Origin: Bursaphelenchus xylophilus
Lineage: Eukaryota > Nematoda > Chromadorea > Rhabditida > Aphelenchoididae
Reading direction: 5' to 3'
Assembly: GCA_904066235.2 (NCBI GenBank)
Contig: CAJFCV020000001.1
Coordinates: 9,610,001-9,674,000 of the forward strand
DNA: 64,000 nucleotides
The notes below the pieces were generated by a model, which saw only the letters and a program-made list of their open reading frames with translations, was not told the DNA's origin and did no database searches. Position 1 is the first letter of the stretch. Each line of letters opens with the position of its first letter. The position numbers and the translations under genes are program-made. This document shows, in pieces, positions 51,363 to 62,468 of the stretch.

Positions 51363-52139
51363 TTACAAACTCTGTTCATCGACCACTGTTATCGTCCCAG
51401 TCGCATCTACAGCACAACTCCATATCAGTTGCTCTAGTTTATGGCCCCATTCGGCGTGACTGTCGCCTCGGTTGTAGAATTTGGTTTGGAGTTGTTTCCG
51501 GAGTGATCCGGCTGGGCCCTGAAAATGAATCTCTCGGTGTATGACATTGAAATTTCCAGTCATATATAAGGGCCTTTATGGTATCTGTGAAAATAGAGAC
51601 CCTACTAAAAAACACAATTTGTACGCTGCGTTTAGTTAACCATTCTGTTGCAAAGGTACCACAAAAACTCTTACCGATAAAACGAACAGAAGATCCTGCC
51701 GTTCTCCTTTCTTATTCGGGTCGATTCCTGTCGTATTCCAAAGGGCTGTGTACTCTCCCGAATCCGGAGCATCAGGAATCAACTCGAGATCCGAACCGCC
51801 ACAATGGAGATTACTGAAATTTAATGTATTGAAAAATACGATGCAGAATTGAGCTCTTTGTATTCGTCAAATCATAGCACAATCTTACTGAAAATCGCCT
51901 CCGGGCTTCGCAGTGATATGTATCTTGTATTTGGCGTTTGAAAAAAGTTTCAGCGTCCGTTGCGAAGTGCCGAACCTCTGTCCGTCTTGTTTGAACACCA
52001 CATTTTCATTGTTTTCGGCGTTTCTGAAAGGAAATTGAGGTAAATACGATGAGTCTCGATTGTATGGACAATCTTGGGCAAAGGCTCTGAATTCTTACTT
52101 AAAGCTCAAGATTAGTTGAAATCCGCCGCCATTCTTCAT
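51363..52139 (-). CDS. CNRIP1: CNRIP1 (cannabinoid receptor-interacting protein 1) homologue
   Basis: Four exons, 52139-52099, 52023-51889, 51813-51675 and 51518-51363, join in frame to 156 residues; human CNRIP1 has 164. FQLILSFKNAENN, VVFKQDGQRFGTSQRTLKLF and KYKIHITAKPGG align with the N-terminal half of CNRIP1, which contains VDGQRFGQNRTIKLL. EYTALWNTTGIDPNKKGERQ aligns with its TYDTEGVTPTKSGERQ, and LQTKFYNRGDSHAEWG with QVKFYNYHKRDHCQWG. The family is a compact cytosolic beta-sandwich. In vertebrates it binds the CB1 receptor tail; in worms the partner is unknown. A TTTCAG acceptor lies 17 nt before the ATG, a probable spliced-leader site. The gene begins only about 135 bp to the right of palindrome B, which therefore sits at its 3' side. 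Confidence 0.8.
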
Positions 52140-55100
52140 CGTTGTGTGAGGTTTGACTGAAATTGGACCGTCTTATTTACGGGTTTTACTCGGCGTGACA
52201 AAATTAGTTTATAAGCCACATGCACTGGGCGATAATTAATGTAATTACGGTCGAAAAACACGGCTTGATGCAAAAATAAAATCAAATTAGGTTACAGAAA
52301 ATGAGAAGAAAACAAAATTTCTAAAATACGGCTGTCAGATCATTTATCATTGTATTTACAAAGGAATTTGCAAAAATCGCCACCAAGTTTTAAGTTCAAA
52401 CATTCTAAACTACCGTAATACGTCCTCCAAAATCTTACGTAAGCCTCTCCAAAGAGCGTAAAGAGCGTAAAAAGTCATCAAGAAACATTCCCTAAACCCC
52501 CCGAGGCAAAACATGTAAAATCCCGGTAAATACGCGGCGAATAATCCGGAGTGTTTTAACAAAAAATGTTTGCCGTCCTTCTTCGGAGGCCTCTTTTCGT
52601 TCCGCCTGGCCGCACTACTTCTATTTTCAATTTCTCACTCTTGATTCTTGGCATGACCGCCAGGAAAAAGCGAATGTAAATTGGGGAACAGGGAAAATTA
52701 GTCCGAAAATTGTTTTATGAAAATTCGAATGACTAAAGACAGTGTCGTTACCTGGCAATGATATCGACAAAAATTTTGGAAAAAATGCAGAGAGAAGTTG
52801 GAAATGAAGAGAAAACGTGGAACAGGGTACAAACAAGGCAAGTGAGGACAAAAGTTGGTCAACTAAAAACAAGGCTTTTTGCGAATTGGAAATCAGGCGG
52901 AGAATGAGGAAAACAAAATAAATGGTCGGGAGAAAAATACCACAGTTGGAATCCAAACTTCCTTAAGAAATTTACTGTCTGAGCTCGCTCTCCTTGTCAG
53001 CATCATTCGAAATTTTCAATGGCCTTCTTTGCAAGGGAGCACGTGTCCAGTTTTTTAGCTTTCGATAAAAAAAATCTTGGCGGTTACAGTTAGCAATAAA
53101 CTTTAGAAAATTATGATTAAAATTCTAGCCGATTTCCGTATGATTCTCACGTTAAAAAACTCTGCAATCACCCTGCTAATTTCATCCCCAAATGCCTTCA
53201 AAAGAGGGATGGAAAACTCTTTCGTACTGGATTAATCTCCGGTTGCAACGAAGGTTCAAACGACTTCCCGGTCTTCCAGAAGTCTTCGTTTTCTTCTCAT
53301 TCATTATTCCCAAATCCAACGACCAAAAGGTGGGCCGGCCCCCTATTTTTAGACGGCCGCAATCTGTTTCCAACTAAAATTAGACGAGACAAATTCGACT
53401 CGCCGACAAATTCTTCTGACGAATAACACCGAGATTCTTCAAATTTTATGAGCATGAAGAATTGGGGCCGACAGACAATGGCAAAAGGGCCCCGACAATG
53501 ATACGAATGGAAATAAATAATAGTACAACAATATACAGATTACAAGGGGGAAATGAACGAAGTGCAAAACCCAGATTTCGAGTACGCGAAATACAGAGAG
53601 CGTCATAGAAAAACCCTTTCATTAAATGTAACAGAAGTCTTACATGATAACTGACCAAAAGACTTTGAACATTCGCCAACCTTCGGCCAAAAAATTTTAT
53701 CTTTTACTGAAAATCCATAGGAATACCGCAAATTTCTGTAAAAAATTTTTTTTGCAAATTTCTTGTACAAAATTTCCACGATTTAATCAAAATCTGGGAC
53801 TCTGCACTTTTTTTACAAGTTGTCGGGAAAATAATTTGGATTCGTCGCCCTTCGAAATCGCCCATCATCGCTTTGCGACGGCTTGCCGCGGCTGAAGATT
53901 GCTGCGACAAATCCATGTTATCTTCCCGACCGTCTAGCATAAAGCATAATAAAAAAAACGGGTTACCAATTTCAACCATAAAACATATAAGAAGTGTCTC
54001 AAACACCCCCAACCAAACCACACAATTCAATACCGTCTTGAATCCCCTTATATAGTCCCCCGACGTCTGTACCAAGCCGTCCATACTCAAGAAATGACTG
54101 TTCCCGTATAACAAAGGGACCAAAATGTCAAAAACCTTTTTGAGACCTCTCACACCAATAGATATTTTTCATTTGATCAGCTTGAAATAGTGGTTACGAA
54201 TAAAAAAAACAAACTGAACTTTATAAGAGTCAAAACGAAAACTTGGACCACTTTACAAAAATATCGATCTATTACGGCAATATTAATTTCGTTTCAAATC
54301 CCTATTTTTTCGACAATAATCCAGCCGAAAAGTCAGAAGGCAAAGGCGACTCCATTAGGCTAATCCCGGCTAATTTCTCGAATGTTCTTTTGGAAAAAGA
54401 ATTTCGTTTTTTGCGACAAAACTCTGAGAAACATTTTCGGCCGAACCCCCGCTTCAGAATCCCCAGTTGAGCGGGCGTTTCGGCCGCTTTTATCATCCGA
54501 GTTTAGAGAGTTTTAACTTGAAGAATTGATAGTTTTTTGTCGAAAATTGAGTCAATGACGTACTAGTTTCCAGCAAAATCCATGATGTCATGGCTGGCGC
54601 AGAAGCGTGCGACATATTTTATGGCCGTTTTTATGTGATTTTTATGACGATGCGGCCGAAAAGAGCATACGGATTTGACTCAAGCTTGGCAACATATGTC
54701 ATGCCAAAATACATTCATTATTCGCTTCTGTGCAAACACCAATTAAAACGAAGAATTGGAGGGTTTTGTAAACAGTTCCTACTGTATTTTACACTATAAT
54801 CTGAATGAAAACAAACATGGTCCACAAGGCATCGTATTATAAAGAGAAAATTAGCCGAATTAACAGGATTTAGCCCAGAAAATACCGACTTATTTGTCAC
54901 GGCGGTATTTACAGACATAACAATAACAAAATCTTCGGCCGGGGGGATTTGAGGAGGAGATGGGGTTGGAAATTAACGGGCAACGGATTAAGTACGTCAG
55001 GTACGTAAATTTGATAAGGAATCGGTGAGAAGATGTGCGTTTATTTTGAAAAATTGCAAATCAGATACTACTGGGGACATAATTACCTTTGATTTTTTGG

Positions 55101-57121
55101 CCGTAGAAAATTGGGCTGCGCTTGAGAAAAAGTTTTTGTCACTAGTGTAAAACCGGGATTCTCAGCGACGAGCGGGGAAGCATCAGAGAAAAACGCTGCA
55201 AACTCCGCCTCACGAGTAGTAGAAATCTTTGCAATAAATTTGTATAAAGGCATGGCCTTTTTATGCGTCTTTTTCAAAAGATTTCTCTGCAAAAAGTGGC
55301 CATAAAAGGTTATATCCAATAAAATCTGTTGCACAAATCATTAACAAGGCTTTCATTGTGAAAACATCATCAGAAATGAAACTTGCCTTCTCCATTTTTC
55401 CGATAATCTTCTTTCCCCCTCCGGCTATACAAAACGCGGCCGAGAAAATAGAAGATCCAATAATTCGGCGGGCTTAAAACGGCCGAAAAAGCGAGCCGGC
55501 ACCGTGCTTTTATAAGGACTGCCGTCGCCGAAAAGAGGATTCTTTTCCTGGGGTTTCGAAATATATTATATTTTGTGGAATTCCGAAGAACAGATGGGGT
55601 GAGATAATCATTTTTTGGAGCCCAATAAACAAATCTGGTTCGGCGGGTGGATGGCCGGACAACAAATAAATTTATGCCAGATATTTTTTGTGGAGAGAGC
55701 ATTGAACCAAATCTTGTTTTGCAGCCACTTTTCAAGGGTGAGACAGCTAAAATCTTGCAAATTTTTTTGCCAAAGGAGCATGTTGACTTTAGTGAAAATT
55801 GAGAATGATGAGGCATCATGTTTTTGCCATGTGGGGTTATAAAACAAAGTGTGAAACAAAGATGCCGCAATGATAGAAAGGCTAAAGTATTCAATCTAAT
55901 CCTAATTCAGCAATTTTTTAACAGCGCAGTCTCTAGCGGCGCGGTGATAGACAAAACTCGGCTCTATTTTCAAGTTTGCTTACAATCGAAATCTTTCACG
56001 CAGGGAGGACGGAATTGGATGAAAATGGAGCCAAATTTAACAAGTGGTTTTCTATGACATACAGCGCCGGGCATAGTGATGTGTCATAAAAGGCATCCAA
56101 TTGCATTCAGAGTGCAAAAAATTTGCATCCCTTTTTCAGAAACCGCCGCAATTCTTTTATTTGAAGTCAAAGAACACAATACATCTTTTCATTTTTTGGC
56201 TTGTAAATTTTACTGCTCAAAAGCGAGGACAACTCCTTGTGCCTTGATCAGTTAGCCTTCTTGTAAATCTCGGATAAAATGCAACTACGAAAGAATATAG
56301 TTTAGTTGAACATTCTTAGTGGAACATTCATGAAGATACCAGAAATAGAAATTTCACCATACCGGAAACCATCGAATTGTACGGTTTGTGTTGTCTCGAA
56401 AAGGTCGGCGGAACTTGTAGAAAGTTTTGAGATTACAAGCGAGCGCTTATAAAGTAAGTTTTTAATTCAATTCAAGTTGTTCCCAACAAAAGCGAAATCA
56501 GTCCAACTAGACACTGGAACCAACAAAAATAAGGTTTGACTATATCTGTAATAAACGCTTGTAACATTTTGAGCTTTTGTCATTGCCATATTTATACTGA
56601 CAAAGAAAGAACCACAGCCTTTTTACATTTGTTCTTTTATTTAGCATTTCACCGTTCGATTATAACCTGGCCAAAACATTCGTAATATACAGAGTAAACT
56701 TGTATTCAAAGAGGTAGTCTAACAAGACATAACAGCAGTTGAATTTACAGCACTTCGGAGAGGCAGAACCGAATCATTTGGATTTATTTTCCGTGATATT
56801 CGAAACTTTATGGTTCCAACTCTCCAAATAAAACAATTCGGTCAAAATAATAGCTATAGCAAAAAGAAAGTTTTGTTCAAAAGTGGCACGGTTTAGTAGT
56901 TGTAGTAGATAAATGGAGACAAAGTAATACTTTCAAAACATAGAACTTTGTGTAAAATGGACGATTCATATAAATGAGCATCAAATAAACTTTAAAGAGT
57001 TTTAGTAAGAGTGGCCTAAATAACTTTAAAACTCAAAATATAGTAGTATATTAATATGATCACAGACTTATCACTGCTCGGAAATCGAGCAGCCCAACAA
57101 GAAGACCATCCCGGAGACGGT
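52140..57121. other. Intergenic, no gene seen apart from one MITE-like element
   Basis: About 5 kb without convincing exons on either strand. One element of the TGTCGGGAAAATAA family lies at about 53820-53931. The right end contains the 3' UTR of the globin gene. Confidence 0.45.
53820..53931. mobile_element. MITE-like inverted repeat, third copy
   Basis: Starts TTGTCGGGAAAATAAT and ends ATCTTCCCGAC, with a GC-richer interior (TCGCCC, CGACGGC). Same terminal motif as the elements at 4062 and 19219, with a more eroded right end. Confidence 0.5.
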
Positions 57122-57895
57122 CTATTTCCCGTTTTGAGCATCCAATTCGGCGAAGAAGCCGCGTTTCAGATGGGTGATGATGTAGAAGGCCAATCGTCGC
57201 CAAACTTGCAGAGCTTTGGCCCTCTGTTCATCATCATCGATGGTCTTAAGCGAGGTGATGTGATCCGTCAACGCGAATTCCATGGCATCCTAGAATTCGA
57301 AAATTCAGTAAACCAAGACATTCACCTACCAAGAACAGGTCCCAATACTCGGGTTTGAAGCCTCGAGCAGCGAATTTGACGTGTCTTCGGCCAATATCAT
57401 AGAGATACGGCGCCAAATCATTCATGTGGTAGATGTTCTTGACTGTGTGGGAGATGGCCTGCACGAATTTGAGTGCCTGTGATCGGAACTCTTTGGATTC
57501 CCGGTATTTTTCGCCATGCTGATGTATCGTTGGGAATAATCGTTTTGCTTCGGGGTTGTGATTGAAGATATAGACATAGATGTTGGATCCCAATTCGTAA
57601 AGGAAGGTAAAGTCATCGCTCCAAGTCTGTTTTATGATATCTTTTTCGTCCGGACTCGGCTCCCAGGCCACGATTTTATCCGAATCCATGGATCGTGTCC
57701 TGGTCGTACCGGTTTCTTGATACTGAAAATTCATGTCATTAGTAATGGTTTTTATGTAATCAAAGTGCCAAAAGAAGACAAAGAGACTACGAATTTTGGA
57801 AATGTTTGCAAAAATTTTTGCAGGAAACGACTTACTTCAGTTCGAATATGATTAAGATCGCCATTTGTGTGTCCATTTTGGACGGTGGGTGTCAT
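57122..57895 (-). CDS. Globin
   Basis: Three exons, 57895-57836, 57722-57330 and 57289-57122, give 206 residues. A polar N-terminal extension of about 40 residues precedes the globin fold. Conserved points: W54 in helix A, LFPTI near the CD corner, FRSQALKF with Gln102 at the distal E7 position, and GRRHVKFAARGF with His134 as the proximal F8 haem ligand. The last exon holds helices G and H, including WRRLAFYIITHLKRGF. Nematodes have many such intracellular globins, often expressed in neurons and used for oxygen or redox sensing; which one this is cannot be said. The 5' exon begins at a TTTCAG acceptor (57935) and remains open upstream of the chosen ATG. It could therefore be spliced to an unseen exon or trans-spliced. 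Confidence 0.8.
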
Positions 57896-59220
57896 TCCGT
57901 TGTTGGGCTTTGATTCCGTAACCGGGTCAACGCTTCTGAAATGAGAAAATATTAAAAATAATCGCTTGCAAGGACGTTCTGCGGACTAATGTTCTTTTTT
58001 TTGTTGATATGCAGTAAAATTTATGAACCTATGACATTATCATAGGCAGTCGTGAATAACAAAAAACCATTGACTTTGGCTCGGTAAACGTAAATGTGAT
58101 AAATAAATATACGATTGACACGCAGACAATACGTATTTTACAATTTCAGTGTCAAAAAACGAATGCAAAAGTTTTGGCGGAGACCCAAAACAATTTCATA
58201 TACGGTGACAAACCTCATAGTTTGTATTATATTATAATATCACTAGAACTCTTTTTTTCTCAAGCAATTTATTTTTCATTTGGATACCGACAAGAGTGCA
58301 GCCTTCCCCTGAACTCATCAAGTCCAATGTCTTCGAATATCTGTATAATTAATTCCACACGATTTAGCATCTAGATAACCCTCGGCCCCACGAAGAAAGA
58401 CCTTGATACGTCGTTTCTAGAGACCTTGGCAACCGAGAATCAGAACGTGCAAACGTTGGGTGACAATATTACGACTGGGGCAGACATCGCGGAGAAGGTA
58501 AATTAGGGACAGAACATTAAAGATTTATTGCAACCGCCTTCTCGGCCATGTGGAAAGGATTTTTTTGCATGTGATGTGAGAAGACGAGACTGGTGCTGAG
58601 CAAGATTCTCTGCACTTTTTGCGCTATTCTAATAATATGGATCAAAAGACAAAGAATTTTTAATAAAAGCTGAGACGGCAAGGTCGACAATGGTGACAAT
58701 AACAAAAAATATTACCAGTTCGTCCTACGCAAGCCTGCAAACTTTAATAGGTTCGACATTCCACCATTTCTCCCCTTGACACTGTCTCCGTAAACCATCA
58801 AAAAAGCAATTTTAACAAGTAAACCATCGAAGATCTCCCACAAAAAACTAACTCCGCTTCCTCCTCATTCAATTGCCACATGACCTCTCAAGACTTACAA
58901 CGCAACATAAACACATGAATTTCAGTAACATATGCTAATAGCCATGATAGCTCCGGCATCTCAGCTGAATAATTCAATCCTTGTAATTTCTGAACTCAAA
59001 AGTACTATTCAAATTTAGTTTTGGAAAATTGCGCTCGGCGGAAGTACGTGATTTATGGAGTGCAATTTGGAGTGGGGGGTTGAGGAAAGTGAACTTGGAA
59101 GTTCGCTCATAATTTTTGGGAAGCAAAAAGTCCAAAAGTAAAGGCCAAAATGCCAAGAGTACAATGAGGCTGAGTAGTAATAAGAGGTAGTTTCTGGCAC
59201 TAAATTTTGCATCCACTGGA
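57896..59220. other. Upstream region of the globin gene with one orphan exon-like stretch
   Basis: Mostly AT-rich. It contains the exon-like segment at 58375-58497 (+), described separately. On the minus strand, 58980-59215 encodes a hydrophobic segment (NYLLLLLSLIVLLAFWPLLL) ending in a stop, which may be chance. Confidence 0.35.
58375..58497 (+). other. Orphan exon-like stretch
   Basis: 123 nt, open in one frame (41 codons, phase 0 at both ends), preceded by an AG acceptor (ATCTAG) and followed by a GTAAAT donor. Composition is markedly GC-richer than the surroundings. The encoded segment (ITLGPTKKDLDTSFLETLAT...GADIAEK) looks coding, but I do not recognise it. No partner exons were found nearby. 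It may be a relic of a duplicated gene or an exon of a gene with very long introns. Confidence 0.3.
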
Positions 59221-59224
59221 AAAG

Positions 59225-59880
59225 GGGGGGGAGGAGCCGGCGCGGGGTGCCGTAAATGAGAGAGTGTGGGATTGGAGGAGAGTGGGGAGAGAGGTGAGGG
59301 AATTTTTATGGTATGGTAGTACTGTAAAGGTGAGAGAGTGAGGGATTGGAGGAGAGTGGGGAGAGAGGTCAGGGGAATTTTGCGGTCAAATTTCAAAAAA
59401 GATGCGCGGGTGTCGTAATTGAAAGGACGCGATGAAATTGCGGTAAAAAATGAAAAAGATGAGAGAGTGTGGGATTGGAGGAGAGTGGGGAGAGAGGTCA
59501 GGGGAATTTTGCGGTCAAATTTCAAAAAAGATGAGAGGGTGTCGTAATTGAAAGGACGCGATGAAATTGTGGTAAAAAATGAAAAAGGTGAGAGAGTGTG
59601 GGATTGGAGGAGAGTGGGGAGAGAGGTGAGGGAATTTTTATGGTATGGTAGTACTGTAAAGGTGAGAGAGTGAGGGATTGGAGGAGAGTGGGGAGAGAGG
59701 TCAGGGGAATTTTGCGGTCAAATTTCAAAAAAGATGCGCGGGTGTCGTAATTGAAAGGACACGATGAAATTATGGTAAAAAATGAAAAAGGTGAGAGAGT
59801 GTGGGATTGGAGGAGAGTGGGGAGAGAGGTGAGGGAATTTTGCGGTAAAAAATTGAAAAAGGGTGAGAAAGTGGGGAAAG
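59225..59880. repeat. GA-rich minisatellite with higher-order period
   Basis: Six copies of a core containing GGGATTGGAGGAGAGTGGGG at about 59268, 59343, 59470, 59601, 59675 and 59807. Spacings alternate between about 75 and about 130 bp, and the 75+127+131 pattern recurs after about 333 bp, so a multi-unit block was itself duplicated. Open frames across it are a by-product of the repeat. Confidence 0.8.
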
Positions 59881-59894
59881 GAGGAGGATTGCGG

Positions 59895-60300
59895 GTTGTT
59901 GCGCAACCTAGAGGTTGCGGGAGGGCAAGAGGTTGCGGGGTGTTCCGCAACCGAGATGTTATGAATGTTGCGCAACCTAGAGGTTGCGGTAGGTTAAAGA
60001 GTTTATGATTTATGTCTGTGATTTTTTTCCGGAAAAAGCGGAAGGATCAAGACTATCAAGTCCATCAATAAAATTTGATGACTCTTCAATAAACTTTTCG
60101 ACTCAATGATGATGAAATAATTTTTTACCCTTTTCAAAAGGATTAAGAATCCAATAACTTTTATTCGTTTATTCAAAAACCAACAGGTTGCGGTAGGTTA
60201 AAGAGTTTATGTGTTTGTGATTTTTTTCCGGAAAAGCGGAAAGATCAAGAGTATGTATGGCCCATGAATAAGAGTTGATGACCCTTCAATAAACTTTAGA
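59895..60300. repeat. Short direct duplication and GTTGCG repeats
   Basis: Motifs of the type GCGCAACCTAGAGGTTGCGG recur at about 59906 and 59969, forming small inverted repeats. A block of about 105 bp (GGTTAAAGAGTTTATG ... CAATAAACTT) at about 59990-60095 is repeated at about 60192-60292 with substitutions. No gene. Confidence 0.6.
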
Positions 60301-60399
60301 GGTCACAGATCTCCAGGATTTTCGGGGCCGTTTGGGGTCAATAGGTCACGCCTCCAAAAAGACCTATATATTCAGACAAGATATTAAGACATTTTCATT

Positions 60400-60471
60400 A
60401 AAGTGCATGTCGCTAGTCGCGGCAATTCCCTGTTTTTTGCACTAGCGACATGCACTTTATGTCGCGACTAG
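60400..60471. repeat. Overlapping hairpins
   Basis: Perfect 18-bp inverted repeat: AAAGTGCATGTCGCTAGT (60400-60417) with ACTAGCGACATGCACTTT (60441-60458). A second, overlapping pair is CTAGTCGCG (60413-60421) with CGCGACTAG (60463-60471). The two stems share bases, so they are mutually exclusive. They lie about 40 nt upstream of a small gene. Confidence 0.7.
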
Positions 60472-60512
60472 AATCATTTTGCCGAAAAATTAAAAAAAAT
60501 TTTTTTAGTGAA

Positions 60513-60865
60513 ATGGAAAAACTGTGTGAAGAGTTTAATTCAATGTCCCTCTCCGAGGACGAAACCGAAGTAAGCTTCATTTTTTTTTTATTTTTTCTTT
60601 TATTTTTTTAATTTTCTGTTTTTTTTAGTTAGCGCACCTCAGTGCGCGCCTCGTGGCGGATTTCCCAGGGTGTTCAACCTTGGAGGAGTTTCGGCTTCAA
60701 ATAAGCCGAAACTTTTATAAAGCTTATTATGCCATTATATATGGCGAAGCCTCACAGGCTTCCAAGGAGGCGGCGGAAGAACTCCGTCGCTGTTTCGAGC
60801 AGACACTCGAAACAGTAGACGGGGTGGACCCCCGGTCCAATGAAAGGATTCATGGATGCCCTTAA
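60513..60865 (+). CDS. Small two-exon protein, unknown
   Basis: Exons 60513-60569 and 60629-60865, with a GTAAGC donor and a T-rich TTTTTTAG acceptor, encode 97 residues in frame. The chain is acidic at the N-terminus (MEKLCEEFNSMSLSEDETE) and then largely helical with Ala, Glu, Leu and Arg (LEEFRLQISRNFYKAYYAII, EAAEELRRCFEQTLETV). It has no signal peptide or membrane segment. I do not recognise it. It is flanked by hairpins on both sides, and its stop codon lies in the centre of a perfect 16-bp palindrome (60848-60880). The whole block has the look of a small repeat or element-borne gene, but no second copy is in the window. Confidence 0.45.
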
Positions 60866-60880
60866 AGGGCATCCATGAAT
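60848..60880. repeat. Perfect palindrome over the stop codon
   Basis: ATTCATGGATGCCCTT, one base, then AAGGGCATCCATGAAT. In RNA this is a stable hairpin containing the stop codon of the small gene. It could be a 3'-end processing signal or simply part of a repeat. Confidence 0.7.
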
Positions 60881-60882
60881 GT

Positions 60883-61041
60883 GACCCCAAACGGCCCTCT
60901 TTAGGGCCACCCAATCGGCCCTCTTTAGGGCCCCGCCAGAGCCAGTTCCAGAGCCAGTTCCAGAGCCCCCCGCCAGAGCCAGTTCCAGAGCCCCCCGCCC
61001 GAGCCTTTTCAAATGACCCCAAACGGCCCTCTTTAGGGCCA
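60883..61041. repeat. GC-rich repeat cluster with short hairpins
   Basis: The unit GACCCCAAACGGCCCTCTTT plus AGGGCC occurs at 60883 and 61014, with a partial copy at about 60920. GGCCCT-CTTT-AGGGCC is itself a hairpin. Between them lie several copies of AGAGCCAGTTCC and CCCCCCGCC. Much more GC-rich than its surroundings. A minus-strand open frame through it is a repeat artefact. Confidence 0.7.
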
Positions 61042-61924
61042 CAAATCATTTTTTTTTTTTTTTTTGATAAAGAATAAACATAACGACGCACATCAAGAAA
61101 AGATAGAACAAAAGTGTTCAAGCAATGAAAAAAAAAAAAAAAAATTTTTTGGATTCTGTAGCTCAAAGATAATTTTTTGCTCCAAAGATAACCTGATCAC
61201 CTGGAAGATGGAGTAGAATAGATTTATTGCATACATGTGGGTCATAATTATATCACCACTTTAAAAATTGGGTGTAACTTTTTGTGATTGTTGATAGAAA
61301 TGTGTCATTTGGCATCAATGTACATCAGGGTACTAGAAATTTGAAGCTGGACTCCTACTTAACCTCACCATATATGTTTCATATAACAATTCAATCGTCT
61401 TCTATCTGCTTCAAGCCTAAACTAACAACGTCTAAAAAAAAAAAAAAAAATTTTTTTTTTAACGACTTTGCCGATTTCTCCAAGAGTTTTCCCTCGCCCC
61501 TGTTTGAAGTTTGTTGAAAACATATTCTGGAACAAGATGGATTTTCTGAACCTAAACGAAAAAAATCCAATGAGTCAGTTTTCAAGATGGAAAATCTCTT
61601 CATTTTACGCAATATTTCGCCTTTCGTCTGACCCCGTCCAAAGAAACCTTCATTAAGAGTGATTTTCAGGCTCTTTCATAAGAGGTAACAGAACGCCAAC
61701 TTATGTGTTGAAAGATAACCCTTTGAGCGCAAAATCTTGACGTGCATCGCAATCTTTCCACGGAATGCTAAAACCCTCCCATTTATTCGTTTATTCAAAA
61801 AAAAAAACCGTCAAGATTAAATGTTGCGTAAAGTTCCAACAGATTCAACGAAGAAATAACCGAGATCAATTCATATAAAATTTTTATCCATAACAAATGA
61901 AAAAAGAGAGATAGATATGCATTT
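61042..61924. other. Noncoding, homopolymer-rich
   Basis: Contains several A/T homopolymer runs of 14-19 nt (near 61046, 61128 and 61433) and no supportable exon. Probably includes the 3' UTR of the minus-strand membrane protein gene. Confidence 0.4.
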
Positions 61925-62247
61925 TCAGATATCCTCGGAGAGTCTCTTATGACTTCCCCTTCTTCGATAAAAAATGTAAAAATTGAAAAGGATGAGGATC
62001 ACGATAACAGCTAGCAGCACCCAGATTACGATCACCAAATTGTTATTCTTCGAAACCAGCGTATCCAATCCTTCAAAATTTTTCGGCAAACATGTTATCG
62101 CCAAATTCGGTCTTTGGGCAAAAGACATACAGTCTTCATCTTCTTCACAAGGACCCGAAATACCACAGGAGCCATTTAAATCCCCCTTGAACTTGATCTG
62201 AAAACAGAATAAAAATGTCGAAAACAGCATACCATACGGGTACTCAT
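61925..62247 (-). CDS. Single-pass membrane protein, possibly 5'-truncated
   Basis: Exons 62247-62233 and 62197-61925 give 95 residues from the nearest ATG. A Cys-bearing segment (NGSCGISGPCEEDEDC) is followed by a transmembrane helix (LVIVIWVLLAVIVILILFNF) and a basic tail. There is no signal peptide, so as read it looks like the C-terminal part of a larger type I protein. Upstream the same frame stays open (NILWSTPDTERF) until a TGA that sits right after a TTTTTCAG acceptor, so no longer model closes. Either the 5' exons were lost, perhaps when the neighbouring virus-like genes arrived, or the true start is elsewhere. Family not recognised. Confidence 0.45.
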
Positions 62248-62468
62248 GAAGCGCTCAGTATCCGGTGTCGACCAGAGTATGTTTCACTGAAAAATAATAC
62301 AATTATAAGATAACCGAATGAATCGCGACAACAAAAAAAAAAAAAACATTTTTTATTTCTCGACATTTTTTTCTTTGTATTTTTTTTTTTTGCGGTAAAA
62401 AGACACAATGCCATAAAAAAGTTTTGTTGCCAATTCCGAGGGATTTTCAAACTAACATTTTCTATTTT

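Noticed and set aside
58974..59525. 183-codon minus-strand ORF
   Set aside because: Mostly the minisatellite read in one frame; the hydrophobic C-terminal part has no supporting exon structure.
59225..59880. CRISPR-like array
   Set aside because: Spacings are repeat-derived and the spacers are related to each other; the genome is eukaryotic.
60752..61042. Minus-strand ORF with repeated ALKRAVWG units
   Set aside because: Produced by the GC-rich hairpin repeats and antisense to the small gene.
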